A stretch of DNA of 13,374 nucleotides from Anaerolineales bacterium (GCA_026991215.1 JALXBY010000285.1:1-13374), one strand, 5' to 3'; numbered from the stretch's first letter, positions 6,434-13,236 are shown. Notes: generated by a model not told the origin, from the letters alone. Numbers and translations are program-made.

Positions 6434-7306
6434 ATGGATGTCCGTGGGCGTCCCGCCTTTGCCGTCATCGGCGGCTCCGGTCTGTATCGGATGGACGGCC
6501 TGACCGATGTGGAAACCGTGGAACTGGAAACCCCCTTTGGCAAGCCCAGCGCGCCCATCGTTCTGGGCACCCTGGAAGGCCGGCGTATCGCGTTTTTGGC
6601 CCGGCATGGCATCGGGCACCGGTATTCCCCAAGTGAGGTCAATTACCGGGCGAACATCTACGCACTGAAGATGTTGGGCGTCGAACATGTGGTCGCGGTG
6701 AACGCGTGCGGCTCCCTGCGGGAGGATTTCGCCCCCGGGCACATCGTGGTCCCCGACCAACTTTTTGACTTCACCAAAGGCCGAAAGCGCACCTTCTTCG
6801 AAGGCGGCCTGGTGGCCCACGTGGGTGTGGCCGACCCCTTCTGTCCCAACCTCTCCGCCCAGGTCTACCGGGCTTTAAAGGCCACAGGAGCCACGGTGCA
6901 CCGCGGGGCCAAGTTCATCACCATCGAAGGACCGCGCTTTTCCACCCGCGCCGAGTCCAACGTATTCCGAGCCTGGGGGATGGACATCATCGGCATGACC
7001 ACGTCCCCCGAAGCCTTCCTGGCCCGGGAAGCCGAGATGTGCTACGCGGTCATCGCCCACATCACCGATTACGACGTCTGGCGCCTGAGCGAGGAGCCGG
7101 TGAGCGCGGAGATGGTCATCCAGACCCTGAAGCGGAACACCCAAACCGTGCAGGAAGCCATCCGAAACCTGGCCCGGGACTTTCAGCCCACGGTGGGTTG
7201 TGAATGCAAGCGGGCCCTGGCCACCGCGTTGGTCACGGATAAGTCCGTGGTCCCGCCCGAAGTGGTGGAGCGGTTGCAGTTGCTCATCGGGAAGTACTGG
7301 AAATGA
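6434..7306 (+). CDS. mtnP: S-methyl-5'-thioadenosine phosphorylase
   Basis: The enzyme splits 5'-methylthioadenosine with phosphate to adenine and 5-methylthioribose-1-phosphate, the first step of methionine salvage after polyamine or quorum-signal synthesis. It is cytoplasmic and usually trimeric. This is a 290-residue protein of the purine nucleoside phosphorylase class II fold: phosphate-binding GGSG (13-16), RHG (57-59), NACGSL (90-95), GPRFSTRAES (166-175), MTTSPE (188-193) and TDYDVW (211-216). The Asp pair in TDYDVW is the base-recognition signature that separates MTA/adenine enzymes from the Asn-containing guanosine/inosine type. The start at 6434 follows GGAAGGAGGT and aligns with the usual N-terminus (AVIGGSGLY); the frame is open further upstream but without a ribosome site. 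It overlaps the next gene by ATGA. No mtnA or other salvage gene is in the window. Confidence 0.95.
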   Translation: MDVRGRPAFAVIGGSGLYRMDGLTDVETVELETPFGKPSAPIVLGTLEGRRIAFLARHGIGHRYSPSEVNYRANIYALKMLGVEHVVAVNACGSLREDFAPGHIVVPDQLFDFTKGRKRTFFEGGLVAHVGVADPFCPNLSAQVYRALKATGATVHRGAKFITIEGPRFSTRAESNVFRAWGMDIIGMTTSPEAFLAREAEMCYAVIAHITDYDVWRLSEEPVSAEMVIQTLKRNTQTVQEAIRNLARDFQPTVGCECKRALATALVTDKSVVPPEVVERLQLLIGKYWK

Positions 7307-8457
7307 GGAAACCCCGCGTGGACGCCACATCCGAACTGCTTCGGCGCATCGCGATCCTCGTGCTGTTTCTGCTGCTGTTCTACCTCTCCCGGCGGGCCCT
7401 GACAGAAGAAACCGTCGGTGCCACGGCCACGCCGGAACAGGCTTCCTGGCCCGCGGCCGAGTACTTCCACGATTCCTTTTGGGAAGTGTACTTCACACGA
7501 CCCGACCGACCCGCGGCCAAGCCCGGCTATGGCGGCCCGGACGAAGCCCTGGCCCAGGCGATACGGCAGGCCCAGCAGCAAGTCCTCATGGCCGCGTTTG
7601 ACCTGGATGCGCCCAGTTTGCTCAAGGCCCTGGAAGACGCGGCCAGCCGGGGCCTTGAGGTGCGGCTTGTCGTGGATACCGACAACTTATCGCAAGAAGT
7701 GGCCCGCCGGCTCAAAGCCGCAGGCATCCCCTACGTGACCGACAACCGTTCGGGGTACATGCACCACAAGTTCGTGGTCATCGACCGCAGCGAAGTCTGG
7801 ACCGGTTCCATGAACTTCACCTTCAACGGTGCGTACCGGAACAACAACAACCTGGTGCGCTTGCGTTCCCACCGGCTGGCTCAGAACTACATCCGGGAAT
7901 TCGAGGAGATGTTCGAACAGCGGCACTTTGGCCCCCGTTCCCGGCCGGATACGCCCTATGCCCGGCTTACCATCAACGGCATCACAGTGGAAAACTTCTT
8001 CCTGCCGGAAGAGGGGGCCGCGGCCCGGCTGGTGGAACTGACCCAACAGGCCCAGCGTTCGGTGTACTTCCTGGCCTTCAGTTTCACCAACGATGAATTG
8101 GGCGAAGCCATGATTGCCCAACACAAGAAGGGCCTGACCGTGCGCGGGGTCATGGAGGCTTCCCAAATCGGTACCGGGAGCGAGTACGACCGCCTCCGCC
8201 GGGCTGGTGTGGACGTGCGGGTGGACGGCAACCCTTATGCCATGCACCACAAGGTCATCGTCTGGGATGCTTCCATCGTGGCCTTCGGTTCCTACAACTT
8301 CTCGCGACGGGCCGAAATGATCAACGACGAAAACCTGCTCATCATCCACGACCCCAACCTGGCCGCGGCGTTTCTGGCCGAGTTTGATTACGTCTACAGC
8401 CAGGCCAAGACTTCCCTGGAATCCGCACCGGTGCTTACGGTCGATGGTCGTCCCTAA
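7303..8457 (+). CDS. Membrane-anchored phospholipase D-like protein with two HKD motifs
   Basis: This 384-residue protein has a signal anchor at about 14-30 (RIAILVLFLLLFYL), so the catalytic part is outside the membrane or is secreted. There are two complete PLD repeats: HKD1 H154-x-K156-x4-D161 (HHKFVVID) followed by TGSMNFT, and HKD2 H315-x-K317-x4-D322 (HHKVIVWD) followed by FGSYNFS and NDEN. This is the pattern of the PLD superfamily, which works through a phospho-histidine intermediate on phosphodiesters (phospholipids or nucleic acids). The pair of conserved Ser/Asn after each HKD resembles Nuc-type and endonuclease-like members, so DNA or lipid are both possible substrates. It starts in a 4-base ATGA overlap with the MTA phosphorylase gene, implying translational coupling. 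The SPFH gene follows after 41 bases. It shows no catalytic defect. Confidence 0.92.
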   Translation: MRKPRVDATSELLRRIAILVLFLLLFYLSRRALTEETVGATATPEQASWPAAEYFHDSFWEVYFTRPDRPAAKPGYGGPDEALAQAIRQAQQQVLMAAFDLDAPSLLKALEDAASRGLEVRLVVDTDNLSQEVARRLKAAGIPYVTDNRSGYMHHKFVVIDRSEVWTGSMNFTFNGAYRNNNNLVRLRSHRLAQNYIREFEEMFEQRHFGPRSRPDTPYARLTINGITVENFFLPEEGAAARLVELTQQAQRSVYFLAFSFTNDELGEAMIAQHKKGLTVRGVMEASQIGTGSEYDRLRRAGVDVRVDGNPYAMHHKVIVWDASIVAFGSYNFSRRAEMINDENLLIIHDPNLAAAFLAEFDYVYSQAKTSLESAPVLTVDGRP

Positions 8458-8498
8458 TCCCTTGTTTCCGTGCCATGTTGAGGTAAAGGAGGTCTGCT

Positions 8499-9548
8499 AT
8501 GGACGTCACCCAGGGTGTACGCTTGACCGCGCTGCTGTTCTGGGGTCTTGCGGCTGTGTTCTTCGTCCTGTGGGTTCGTGGCCGCCTCCGGGCCATTGCC
8601 TGGGTCGTGACCGCGCTCATTGGCCTGTTCTTTTCCGCGATTTCCGCGGGGCTGGTGTTCATCCCTCCGGAGCAGCGGGGCGTGGTCGTCTCTGCCCTGG
8701 CGCCCAAAGGGTATCGGGAAAAGCCGCTGACACCGGGCCTGCACATCGTGATTCCATACTTCGAGTACGTGGTCCAGTATCCGATTTCCAAGCAAACCTA
8801 CACCATGAGCAAGGTGCCTGACGAAGGGCAGCGGGCCGGGGACGACTCCGTGGAAGCCCGGACCAAGGACGGTCAGCGCATCTTCATCGACGCTTCGGTC
8901 ATCTATGCCATCGACCCGGAGCAGGTCATCAAAGTGCACCTGACCTGGCAGGACCGGTACGCCGAAGACCTGGTGCGCCCCCTGGTTCGGGGCATCATCC
9001 GGGATGCGGTTTCCCAATACCGGGTGGATGAGGTCGTCAGCACCAAACGTTTCGAACTGGAACAGCGCATCACCCAGGAGTTGGAGAAGAAGCTGGCGGA
9101 GAACGGGCTGAAACTCTACGATTTCGTGCTGCGGGACATTGAATTCACGCCCGAATACGCCCAGGCGGTGGAACAGAAGCAGATTGCCGAGCAACAGGCG
9201 CAACAGGCCCGCTTCCTGGTGGAAAAGAAGAAGCAGGAAGCCGAACAACTGCGGCAACAGGCCCAGGGTGAAGCCGACGCCCGCCTGATTCGGGCCAAGG
9301 CCGAAGCCGAAGCCCGCATCATCGAGGCCAAGGCCGAGGCCGAGGCGCTGCGGCTGGTAGCCCAGGTGCTACAGGAAAATCCGGAGTTGTTGACCTACGT
9401 GTACATCCAGAAACTCTCCCCTGGCATCCGGGTGATGCTGGTCCCCAGCAACCAGCCCTTCCTCCTCCCCCTGCCCGAATCCCTGGTCTCCGGCCTTGAA
9501 GCCAACGTACTCCCAACGCCCACGCCGACGCCGACCCCTGCGCCGTGA
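8499..9548 (+). CDS. SPFH/band-7 (prohibitin-like) membrane scaffold protein
   Basis: This 349-residue protein has two hydrophobic helices at about 9-25 and 33-54. The band-7 domain starts at GLVFIPPEQRGVVV and runs to about residue 220 (EARTKDGQRIFIDASVIYAI at 119-138, DFVLRDIEFTPEY at 208-220). A long Ala/Glu/Lys/Gln-rich coiled coil at about 221-290 follows, with repeats of the type RAKAEAEARIIEAKAEAEA. It then has the usual PELLTYVYIQKLSPGI segment and a tail of alternating Pro-Thr (PTPTPTPTPAP). SPFH proteins form large rings in the membrane that organise microdomains or restrain membrane proteases; prohibitin/HflK-type is the nearest match. The start at 8499 has AAAGGAGGT 5-6 bases upstream. 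It is third in the operon with MTA phosphorylase and the PLD protein. It is convergent with the LysR gene, and no clear terminator is visible in the 51-base gap. Confidence 0.93.
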   Translation: MDVTQGVRLTALLFWGLAAVFFVLWVRGRLRAIAWVVTALIGLFFSAISAGLVFIPPEQRGVVVSALAPKGYREKPLTPGLHIVIPYFEYVVQYPISKQTYTMSKVPDEGQRAGDDSVEARTKDGQRIFIDASVIYAIDPEQVIKVHLTWQDRYAEDLVRPLVRGIIRDAVSQYRVDEVVSTKRFELEQRITQELEKKLAENGLKLYDFVLRDIEFTPEYAQAVEQKQIAEQQAQQARFLVEKKKQEAEQLRQQAQGEADARLIRAKAEAEARIIEAKAEAEALRLVAQVLQENPELLTYVYIQKLSPGIRVMLVPSNQPFLLPLPESLVSGLEANVLPTPTPTPTPAP

Positions 9549-9599
9549 GTCAAATTTTCGGCAGGTGACCATACCCGGATGCTGCCGTCTCCCCAGCCT

Positions 9600-10517
9600 T
9601 CATTTCCGTCCACCTTCGTGGACCAAGACCTGACGTAAACTTTGCAAGAAGGCCTGGGCCAGGGGCGGTGGCACTTGATGGCGTTCCCAGATGGCTTTGA
9701 TGTGCCGCACCAGGGGGCCGTGTTCGATTTCAATCAGGTGCAGGCCCTGCTCTGGCGCGCGCTCAAGCAGGCATCGGGGGAGAAGAGAAAGGCCGAGGCC
9801 GCGGGCCACCGCGTGCTTGATGGCTTCCGGTGAATCCAGTTCGGCCACAATGCGTGGGGCAACGTCCAGCCGCTGGAAGAGGTCCTCCATCCAGCGGCGG
9901 GTCTGTGTTCCCTGGGGCCGGGTGATGAAGGGCTGATTGTGCAACGCGCGCAGGGGAAGCCGGCGGTAGGTGTTCCAGGGCGCACGGTCAGGCGCGACGA
10001 TGACGAAGTGCAACGCCCGCAGGGGAACAGCCGTGACCGGCGCGTTTTCCGGCAGTTCCCCTTCCACCAGGGCCAGGGGGAGCATGTGGCGGACCACTTG
10101 CTGCACCAACTGGGGGGTGGTGCCGGTCTGGAGATGGATGACCACATTGGGATACGCCTGGTGGAAGTGGTGGAGCCATTCAGGGAGGCAGTAGAAGGAG
10201 ACCGTGGGCGTGGCCCCCAAAAGCAGCCGCCGGCTGGCTTCGGGGTGCGGCCTGCTGAGATGGCTTTCCGCCGCCAGTAGCAACCAATGCACGGCCTGGG
10301 CATAGCGGAACAACCGTTCGCCTTCCGGGGTCAACCGGGCGCCTTGTAACGTGCGTTCGAACAGGCGCACCCCCAAGAGTTGCTCCAGATGCCGGATGCG
10401 CTGACTGACGGCCGGCTGGGTCATGAGCAGGGCTTTGGCCGCTTTGTTGAAACTGCCGTGCTGTACCACGGCTAAAAACACCTTCAGCCACTCTGGGACC
10501 AGGACGGAATAGGGCAT
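9600..10517 (-). CDS. LysR-family transcriptional regulator
   Basis: This 305-residue protein has the LysR layout. The N-terminal winged helix is at about 8-66 (FLAVVQHGSFNKAAKALLMT, then QPAVSQRIRHLEQLLGVRLFER) and a linker helix follows. A type-2 periplasmic-binding-protein-like effector domain runs from about residue 95 (RRLLLGATPTVSFYCLPEWL) to the end. I chose ATG 10517 (MPYSVLVPEW) because GGGAGGAGGAG lies 5 bases upstream and the helix-turn-helix then begins at the usual distance. The frame stays open for 46 more codons upstream, but these cover the dyad in the intergenic region and are unlikely to be coding. It is divergent from the YeeE/YedE transporter gene, the usual arrangement for a LysR protein and its target. 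The effector is unknown; a sulfur compound is a reasonable guess from the neighbour. Confidence 0.93.
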   Translation of the reverse strand: MPYSVLVPEWLKVFLAVVQHGSFNKAAKALLMTQPAVSQRIRHLEQLLGVRLFERTLQGARLTPEGERLFRYAQAVHWLLLAAESHLSRPHPEASRRLLLGATPTVSFYCLPEWLHHFHQAYPNVVIHLQTGTTPQLVQQVVRHMLPLALVEGELPENAPVTAVPLRALHFVIVAPDRAPWNTYRRLPLRALHNQPFITRPQGTQTRRWMEDLFQRLDVAPRIVAELDSPEAIKHAVARGLGLSLLPRCLLERAPEQGLHLIEIEHGPLVRHIKAIWERHQVPPPLAQAFLQSLRQVLVHEGGRK

Positions 10518-10583
10518 ATCGCTCTCCTCCTCCCGGCTGTAGATTGAGGGCTGCAGTATGCATGTACTTCCAAAACCCCGCAG

Positions 10584-10609
10584 GGGGGTATAAGTTGCGC
10601 TTATCCCCC
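10584..10609. promoter_or_regulatory. Candidate LysR operator, dyad ATAAG-N5-CTTAT
   Basis: ATAAG (10590-10594), TTGCG (10595-10599) and CTTAT (10600-10604) form a perfect dyad that contains the LysR-type T-N11-A core (T10591, A10603). Flanking G5 (10584-10588) and C5 (10605-10609) extend the symmetry with one extra T at 10589. It lies 73 bases upstream of the LysR start and about 110 bases upstream of the transporter start, between the two divergent genes. Further toward the LysR gene a weaker dyad AGTA-N6-TACT (10555-10568) could be an accessory site. Confidence 0.65.
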
Positions 10610-10715
10610 TTCTAACAAATTCGACAGAAGCCATTTGGCCTATCGGGGCATACACTCAAAATAAACCTGCATCAGCGGTGTGCGTATGTACCCCTTTGCG
10701 CAGGAGGAAGATGCC

Positions 10716-12323
10716 ATGAGCAAAATCCGCAATGCCTATGCTGGCGTGCCCTGGCTCAAGCGGCAGTGGCCCTGGTGGGTCGCGGGCCTGCTTACCGCAC
10801 TGGCCGAAATCATCAATTTCCTCTTCCTCCCCTTGGGGAACCCCAAGCACAAGTTCATTGGCGTCACCAGCGGCATGGCCCGGATGCTGGCGGGCGTGGA
10901 AAGCACGTTGTTCGGCGGAAGCCTGATTGCCACCAAGCCCGACTATCAGCCGGCCATCCAGTGGGTGATCATTGGCGCGATGATTGCTGCCTTGGCCCTG
11001 GCCTGGCTGGAAGGGGAGACCCGTTCCTGGGCCAGGTACCCCAAGAAGACCCTGGTCTTTGTTGCTTTAGGGGCCTTCTTGTTCGCGTGGGGTACACGGG
11101 TGGCTGGCGGCTGCACCCTGCACCATCTGTTGGGCGGTTTTCCCGCAATGAACCTCAAGAGTTGGGTAGTCATGCTTTCGGCCACCGTGGGCGCGCTCAT
11201 TGGGTTCGTCATCCTGCGCAACCTCAACCTCACCCAGTTCTTCAAGAGCCAGGAGACCCGATGGTACGTGGTTGAAACCAAGCACCTGCGCTTTGCCGAC
11301 GGCCTGACCGCCAGCGAAGAGGTGCAGGAAAGCAAGATCCTGCGGTACGTCATCTATGCCATTCTCATCCTGATTATGGTGCTGATAGCCTACAACGCCA
11401 TTGCCGGTAACGATTATGCGGTCCGGGTCTTCGGCGTGCCCTACGAAAAGACCAAGATTTACAAGTCCATGCTCTCGGCTCAGAACCTGCCCAATATCAT
11501 CATGCTGCTCATCGTGGGCGCGCTGTTGGGGATTTCCGTGGCCAAGACGGGCTTTGGCACCGAGTGCGCCCTCATCAACCCGGAGATGGGCCGTGAGGTA
11601 GAACAAGGCGACGCGCAGGCGGCCCGCCGCTGGCGCATTCCCTACTCCCTGCGCACCGTGTTCCTTTCGTATCAGCCCTTTGCCGCCCTCAGTTTGCACA
11701 TCTTCCTGACCGGCCTGGTCATGTTCATCGCCTTCGCCTTCTTCGGCATCATGGAAGGGCACCATTGGGCAACCGAGGCTTTTGCCGCGGGTTACGTGGG
11801 GCCCAAAGGCGCGGAATTCCACAAAGTGGGCACGGCCATCCGCGAGAACACCACCCTTTCCATGGACATCTTCGGTGGCCTGCTTTTGGGCCTGGGTACC
11901 ATCTTCATGATTGGTTGTGAGTTCCGCAACTACGGCCGTGCAGGGTTGTTGTACATCACCGGCCTGCTCATCTGGCCCTTCTTCTACCTGGGTTACCTGC
12001 CCTATACCCTGGCCCGGGATTTCTGGGATGGCCTCATGGCCAGCGGCCACTACGCACCTACGACTTTCGTCCCGGCCTTGATTGCGCCCAAGAGCCCCGC
12101 GGTACAGATGCTGATCTACGCGCTGTACCTGGCTCTGTGGCTGTACTTCTTCGTCTGGGCGGTCAAACGGGGCGCGCGTAACCTCGGTGTGGAACCCGCT
12201 CAGATCCTGAAGATGTCCTCCGAAGACATGTACCTGGCTCGCATGGAGAAACTGCAGGCCGAAGGCCGCTGGGAGGAGGTCGAGGCCCTGGAGAAGGAAC
12301 TCTACGCCATGGCCCAGAAGTGA
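10716..12323 (+). CDS. Long YeeE/YedE-family transporter (thiosulfate/sulfur-compound type)
   Basis: This is an integral membrane protein of 535 residues, longer than the about 330-400 usual for the family. The family has an inward-facing hourglass fold in which conserved cysteines pass thiosulfate through the membrane (TsuA is the studied example). Three candidate cysteines sit in Gly-rich re-entrant-type motifs: GGCTLHHLLGG (C133), KTGFGTECALINPE (C284) and IGCEFRNYGRAG (C401). Additional stretches at about 180-210 and 345-382 look like soluble loops. The C-terminal 35 residues are a charged helix (YLARMEKLQAEGRWEEVEALE). The start at 10716 (MSKIRNAY) has AGGAGG (10702-10707) upstream; an in-frame GTG at 10680 is less likely. 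It is divergent from a LysR regulator. No TusA/SirA-like sulfurtransferase gene, a frequent partner, is next to it. The transported ion is inferred from the family. Confidence 0.85.
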   Translation: MSKIRNAYAGVPWLKRQWPWWVAGLLTALAEIINFLFLPLGNPKHKFIGVTSGMARMLAGVESTLFGGSLIATKPDYQPAIQWVIIGAMIAALALAWLEGETRSWARYPKKTLVFVALGAFLFAWGTRVAGGCTLHHLLGGFPAMNLKSWVVMLSATVGALIGFVILRNLNLTQFFKSQETRWYVVETKHLRFADGLTASEEVQESKILRYVIYAILILIMVLIAYNAIAGNDYAVRVFGVPYEKTKIYKSMLSAQNLPNIIMLLIVGALLGISVAKTGFGTECALINPEMGREVEQGDAQAARRWRIPYSLRTVFLSYQPFAALSLHIFLTGLVMFIAFAFFGIMEGHHWATEAFAAGYVGPKGAEFHKVGTAIRENTTLSMDIFGGLLLGLGTIFMIGCEFRNYGRAGLLYITGLLIWPFFYLGYLPYTLARDFWDGLMASGHYAPTTFVPALIAPKSPAVQMLIYALYLALWLYFFVWAVKRGARNLGVEPAQILKMSSEDMYLARMEKLQAEGRWEEVEALEKELYAMAQK

Positions 12324-12335
12324 ACGGGGCCACGG

Positions 12336-12341
12336 TACAAT
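12336..12341 (+). promoter_or_regulatory. -10 element TACAAT just before a terminator
   Basis: GGTACAATCGGGG gives a 5-of-6 -10 match, 70 bases before the next start codon. A transcript starting about 6-7 bases downstream would begin inside the left arm of the 12343 hairpin and so would not form the full terminator. No canonical -35 is seen. Confidence 0.35.
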
Positions 12342-12342
12342 C

Positions 12343-12380
12343 GGGGCGGTGTGGCCGCAGCCGCACCGCCCCTTTTCTTT
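12343..12380 (+). terminator. Intrinsic terminator of the YeeE/YedE gene
   Basis: GGGGCGGTG (12343-12351) pairs perfectly with CACCGCCCC (12364-12372). The helix continues past one mismatch with GGC/GCC around a CGCA loop. TTTTCTTT follows directly. It lies about 20 bases after the transporter stop codon. Confidence 0.88.
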
Positions 12381-12410
12381 CCAGCCGTTACACATTTTGG
12401 AGGAACTTCG

Positions 12411-12905
12411 ATGAAGCAGCCCACGTCCCCGCGTCCCGGGCAACGTCTGGCCGTCTGCCGTACCGCGTTGGGCTTCCCCCTGACCCTGATGGCTGTCTAT
12501 GCCGCGGCGATGATGTTGAGTGCAGTCCTGGGCTGGCAACCAGGCCTTTGGGCTACGGGGCTATGGGCGGGCAGCCAGGTGCTCATGGGCGTTGGCCTGT
12601 TTTGCCTGTACCGGCATCAAGCCGTGGCCCGCTGGGCTGCGGTGAGTGTGGTGCTGGTGCTGGCTGGGGTGATGAGTCTTGTTCCCATGACCCCTTTCCT
12701 GACCTATGCCCTCCAGGCTCTGGGGCTGGCCGGGTTGAGCCTGGTGTTCTACGACCTGGAAAAGTACGCCGGTATCCCCCTCATGCTGCCTGGTGGCCTG
12801 CTTTTCCTGGCGGTCATGGCCTCGATCCTGGCCACGCCCCTGACCGCGTTGTTTGGCCTGGGGTTGTTGCTCGCGGCCAGCCTGCTGGCCCTGGCCCGGA
12901 TGTAA
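12411..12905 (+). CDS. Small hydrophobic membrane protein, function unknown
   Basis: I do not recognise this 164-residue protein. After a short basic N-terminus (MKQPTSPRPGQR) it has about five hydrophobic segments, at roughly 19-41, 47-66, 74-94, 98-114 and 124-160. A short polar stretch, FYDLEKYAG (113-121), breaks them. There are no catalytic motifs, and cysteines occur only at positions 16 and 65. The start at 12411 has GGAGG (12399-12403) seven bases upstream; the in-frame extension to 12351 crosses the terminator hairpin and is rejected. It stands alone between the transporter terminator and the ilvD promoter region, all on the plus strand. No terminator is visible after its stop, so read-through into the ilvD leader is possible. 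Confidence 0.75.
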   Translation: MKQPTSPRPGQRLAVCRTALGFPLTLMAVYAAAMMLSAVLGWQPGLWATGLWAGSQVLMGVGLFCLYRHQAVARWAAVSVVLVLAGVMSLVPMTPFLTYALQALGLAGLSLVFYDLEKYAGIPLMLPGGLLFLAVMASILATPLTALFGLGLLLAASLLALARM

Positions 12906-12926
12906 TGGGATTCCCAGCCCATAACC

Positions 12927-12950
12927 TTAAGGCGTATTAAGGCGCATTAA
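12927..12950. repeat. 10-bp phased repeat TTAAGGCGYA upstream of the ilvD promoter
   Basis: TTAAGGCGTA (12927-12936) and TTAAGGCGCA (12937-12946) are followed by a third TTAA (12947-12950). This puts TTAA at exact 10-base intervals about 50-73 bases upstream of the TATAAT at 13000. The tract is AT-rich against a GC-rich background. One-turn phasing is consistent with a regulator site, an UP-like element or bent DNA; no family is indicated. Confidence 0.6.
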
Positions 12951-12999
12951 ATCTTTCCCCGACGCTTCGAGTTTTAAGATTCGCCCGGCCGCGTCTCTG

Positions 13000-13005
13000 T
13001 ATAAT
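13000..13005 (+). promoter_or_regulatory. Promoter -10 TATAAT for the ilvD leader transcript
   Basis: A perfect TATAAT preceded directly by TG sits 56 bases before the leader-peptide start and predicts a transcript start near 13012. No TTGACA-like hexamer is found at 16-18 bases upstream. A small hairpin GGGCA/TGCCC (13024-13028 / 13034-13038) would lie near the 5' end of the RNA. Confidence 0.65.
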
Positions 13006-13060
13006 CAGCCCTCAAATCGAACCGGGCAACGTCTGCCCAAAGGCGCTGAGAGGTCCTTTC

Positions 13061-13171
13061 ATGCCGTCCACGCGTGTCGTCTCCCTGCAGGTCCTTGGTC
13101 TTTTGCTTGGCCTCCTCGTTCTGGAGGAGGAGACGATGCGCGCGGGCGGCAGCGTGTCATCCCCACGCTAA
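13061..13171 (+). CDS. Branched-chain amino acid leader peptide (36 residues)
   Basis: A short open frame runs from ATG 13061, with GAGAGGT (13048-13054) as ribosome site, to TAA 13169-13171. It encodes MPSTRVV, then SLQVLGLLLGLLVL, then EEETMRAGGSVSSPR. Codons 6-21 contain 12 Val or Leu in 16 (Val 6, 7, 11, 20; Leu 9, 12, 14, 15, 16, 18, 19, 21) and no Ile anywhere. The stop lies 75 bases before ilvD, and an intrinsic terminator is in between. This is the design of ilv/leu attenuator leaders: low charged Leu- or Val-tRNA stalls the ribosome in the run. The coding sequence also supplies arms 1 and 2 of the attenuator RNA. The peptide itself probably has no function after synthesis. Confidence 0.88.
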   Translation: MPSTRVVSLQVLGLLLGLLVLEEETMRAGGSVSSPR

Positions 13172-13226
13172 GCCCATCCCCAACCCAGGCCACGTCATTC
13201 CAGGCCGCCCGCCGCAAGCGGGCGGC
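13062..13226 (+). promoter_or_regulatory. Transcription attenuator with complete alternative pairings, upstream of ilvD
   Basis: Arm 1 (13062-13084) pairs with arm 2 (13129-13151) over 23 positions: 19 Watson-Crick, 3 G-U (13067/13146, 13075/13138, 13076/13137) and one mismatch (13070/13143). The 44-base loop holds most of the Leu codons. GCGGGCGGC occurs twice, at 13142-13150 inside arm 2 and at 13218-13226 as the terminator's 3' half. Both are perfect complements of GCCGCCCGC (13204-13212, arm 3). So 1:2 with 3:4 gives termination, and 2:3 gives antitermination. A ribosome stalled at the early Val/Leu codons (13076 onward) would cover arm 1 and free arm 2 for arm 3. Two small local hairpins, CCTCCTC/GAGGAGG (13111-13130) and AGCGTG/CACGCT (13151-13169), also fit the leader. 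The pairings are seen directly; the switching order is inference by analogy with trp/ilv attenuators. Confidence 0.85.
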
Positions 13227-13236
13227 TTTTCGTTTT
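13202..13236 (+). terminator. Attenuator terminator in front of ilvD
   Basis: GCCGCCCGC (13204-13212), loop CGCAA, GCGGGCGGC (13218-13226), then TTTTCGTTTT. The 9-bp stem is perfect and extends by a G-U and an A-U pair into the first T residues. The T tract ends directly at the ilvD ribosome site (GGAGGAGG from 13237), so termination here would stop expression before the gene. Confidence 0.92.

Noticed and set aside
9516..9545. Pro-Thr repeat at the end of the SPFH gene as a mobile or phase-variable element
   Set aside because: The triplet repeat is short, imperfect and in frame; low-complexity tails of this type are common on membrane proteins in such genomes.
9608..9623. GTCCAC-CTTC-GTGGAC hairpin as a terminator between the SPFH and LysR genes
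   Set aside because: The stem is only 6 bp, lies inside the LysR coding end and has no T tract on either side.
11067..12539. A 490-codon minus-strand open frame opposite the YeeE/YedE gene
   Set aside because: It has the same composition bias, crosses a terminator and a ribosome site on the other strand, and lacks a ribosome site of its own.
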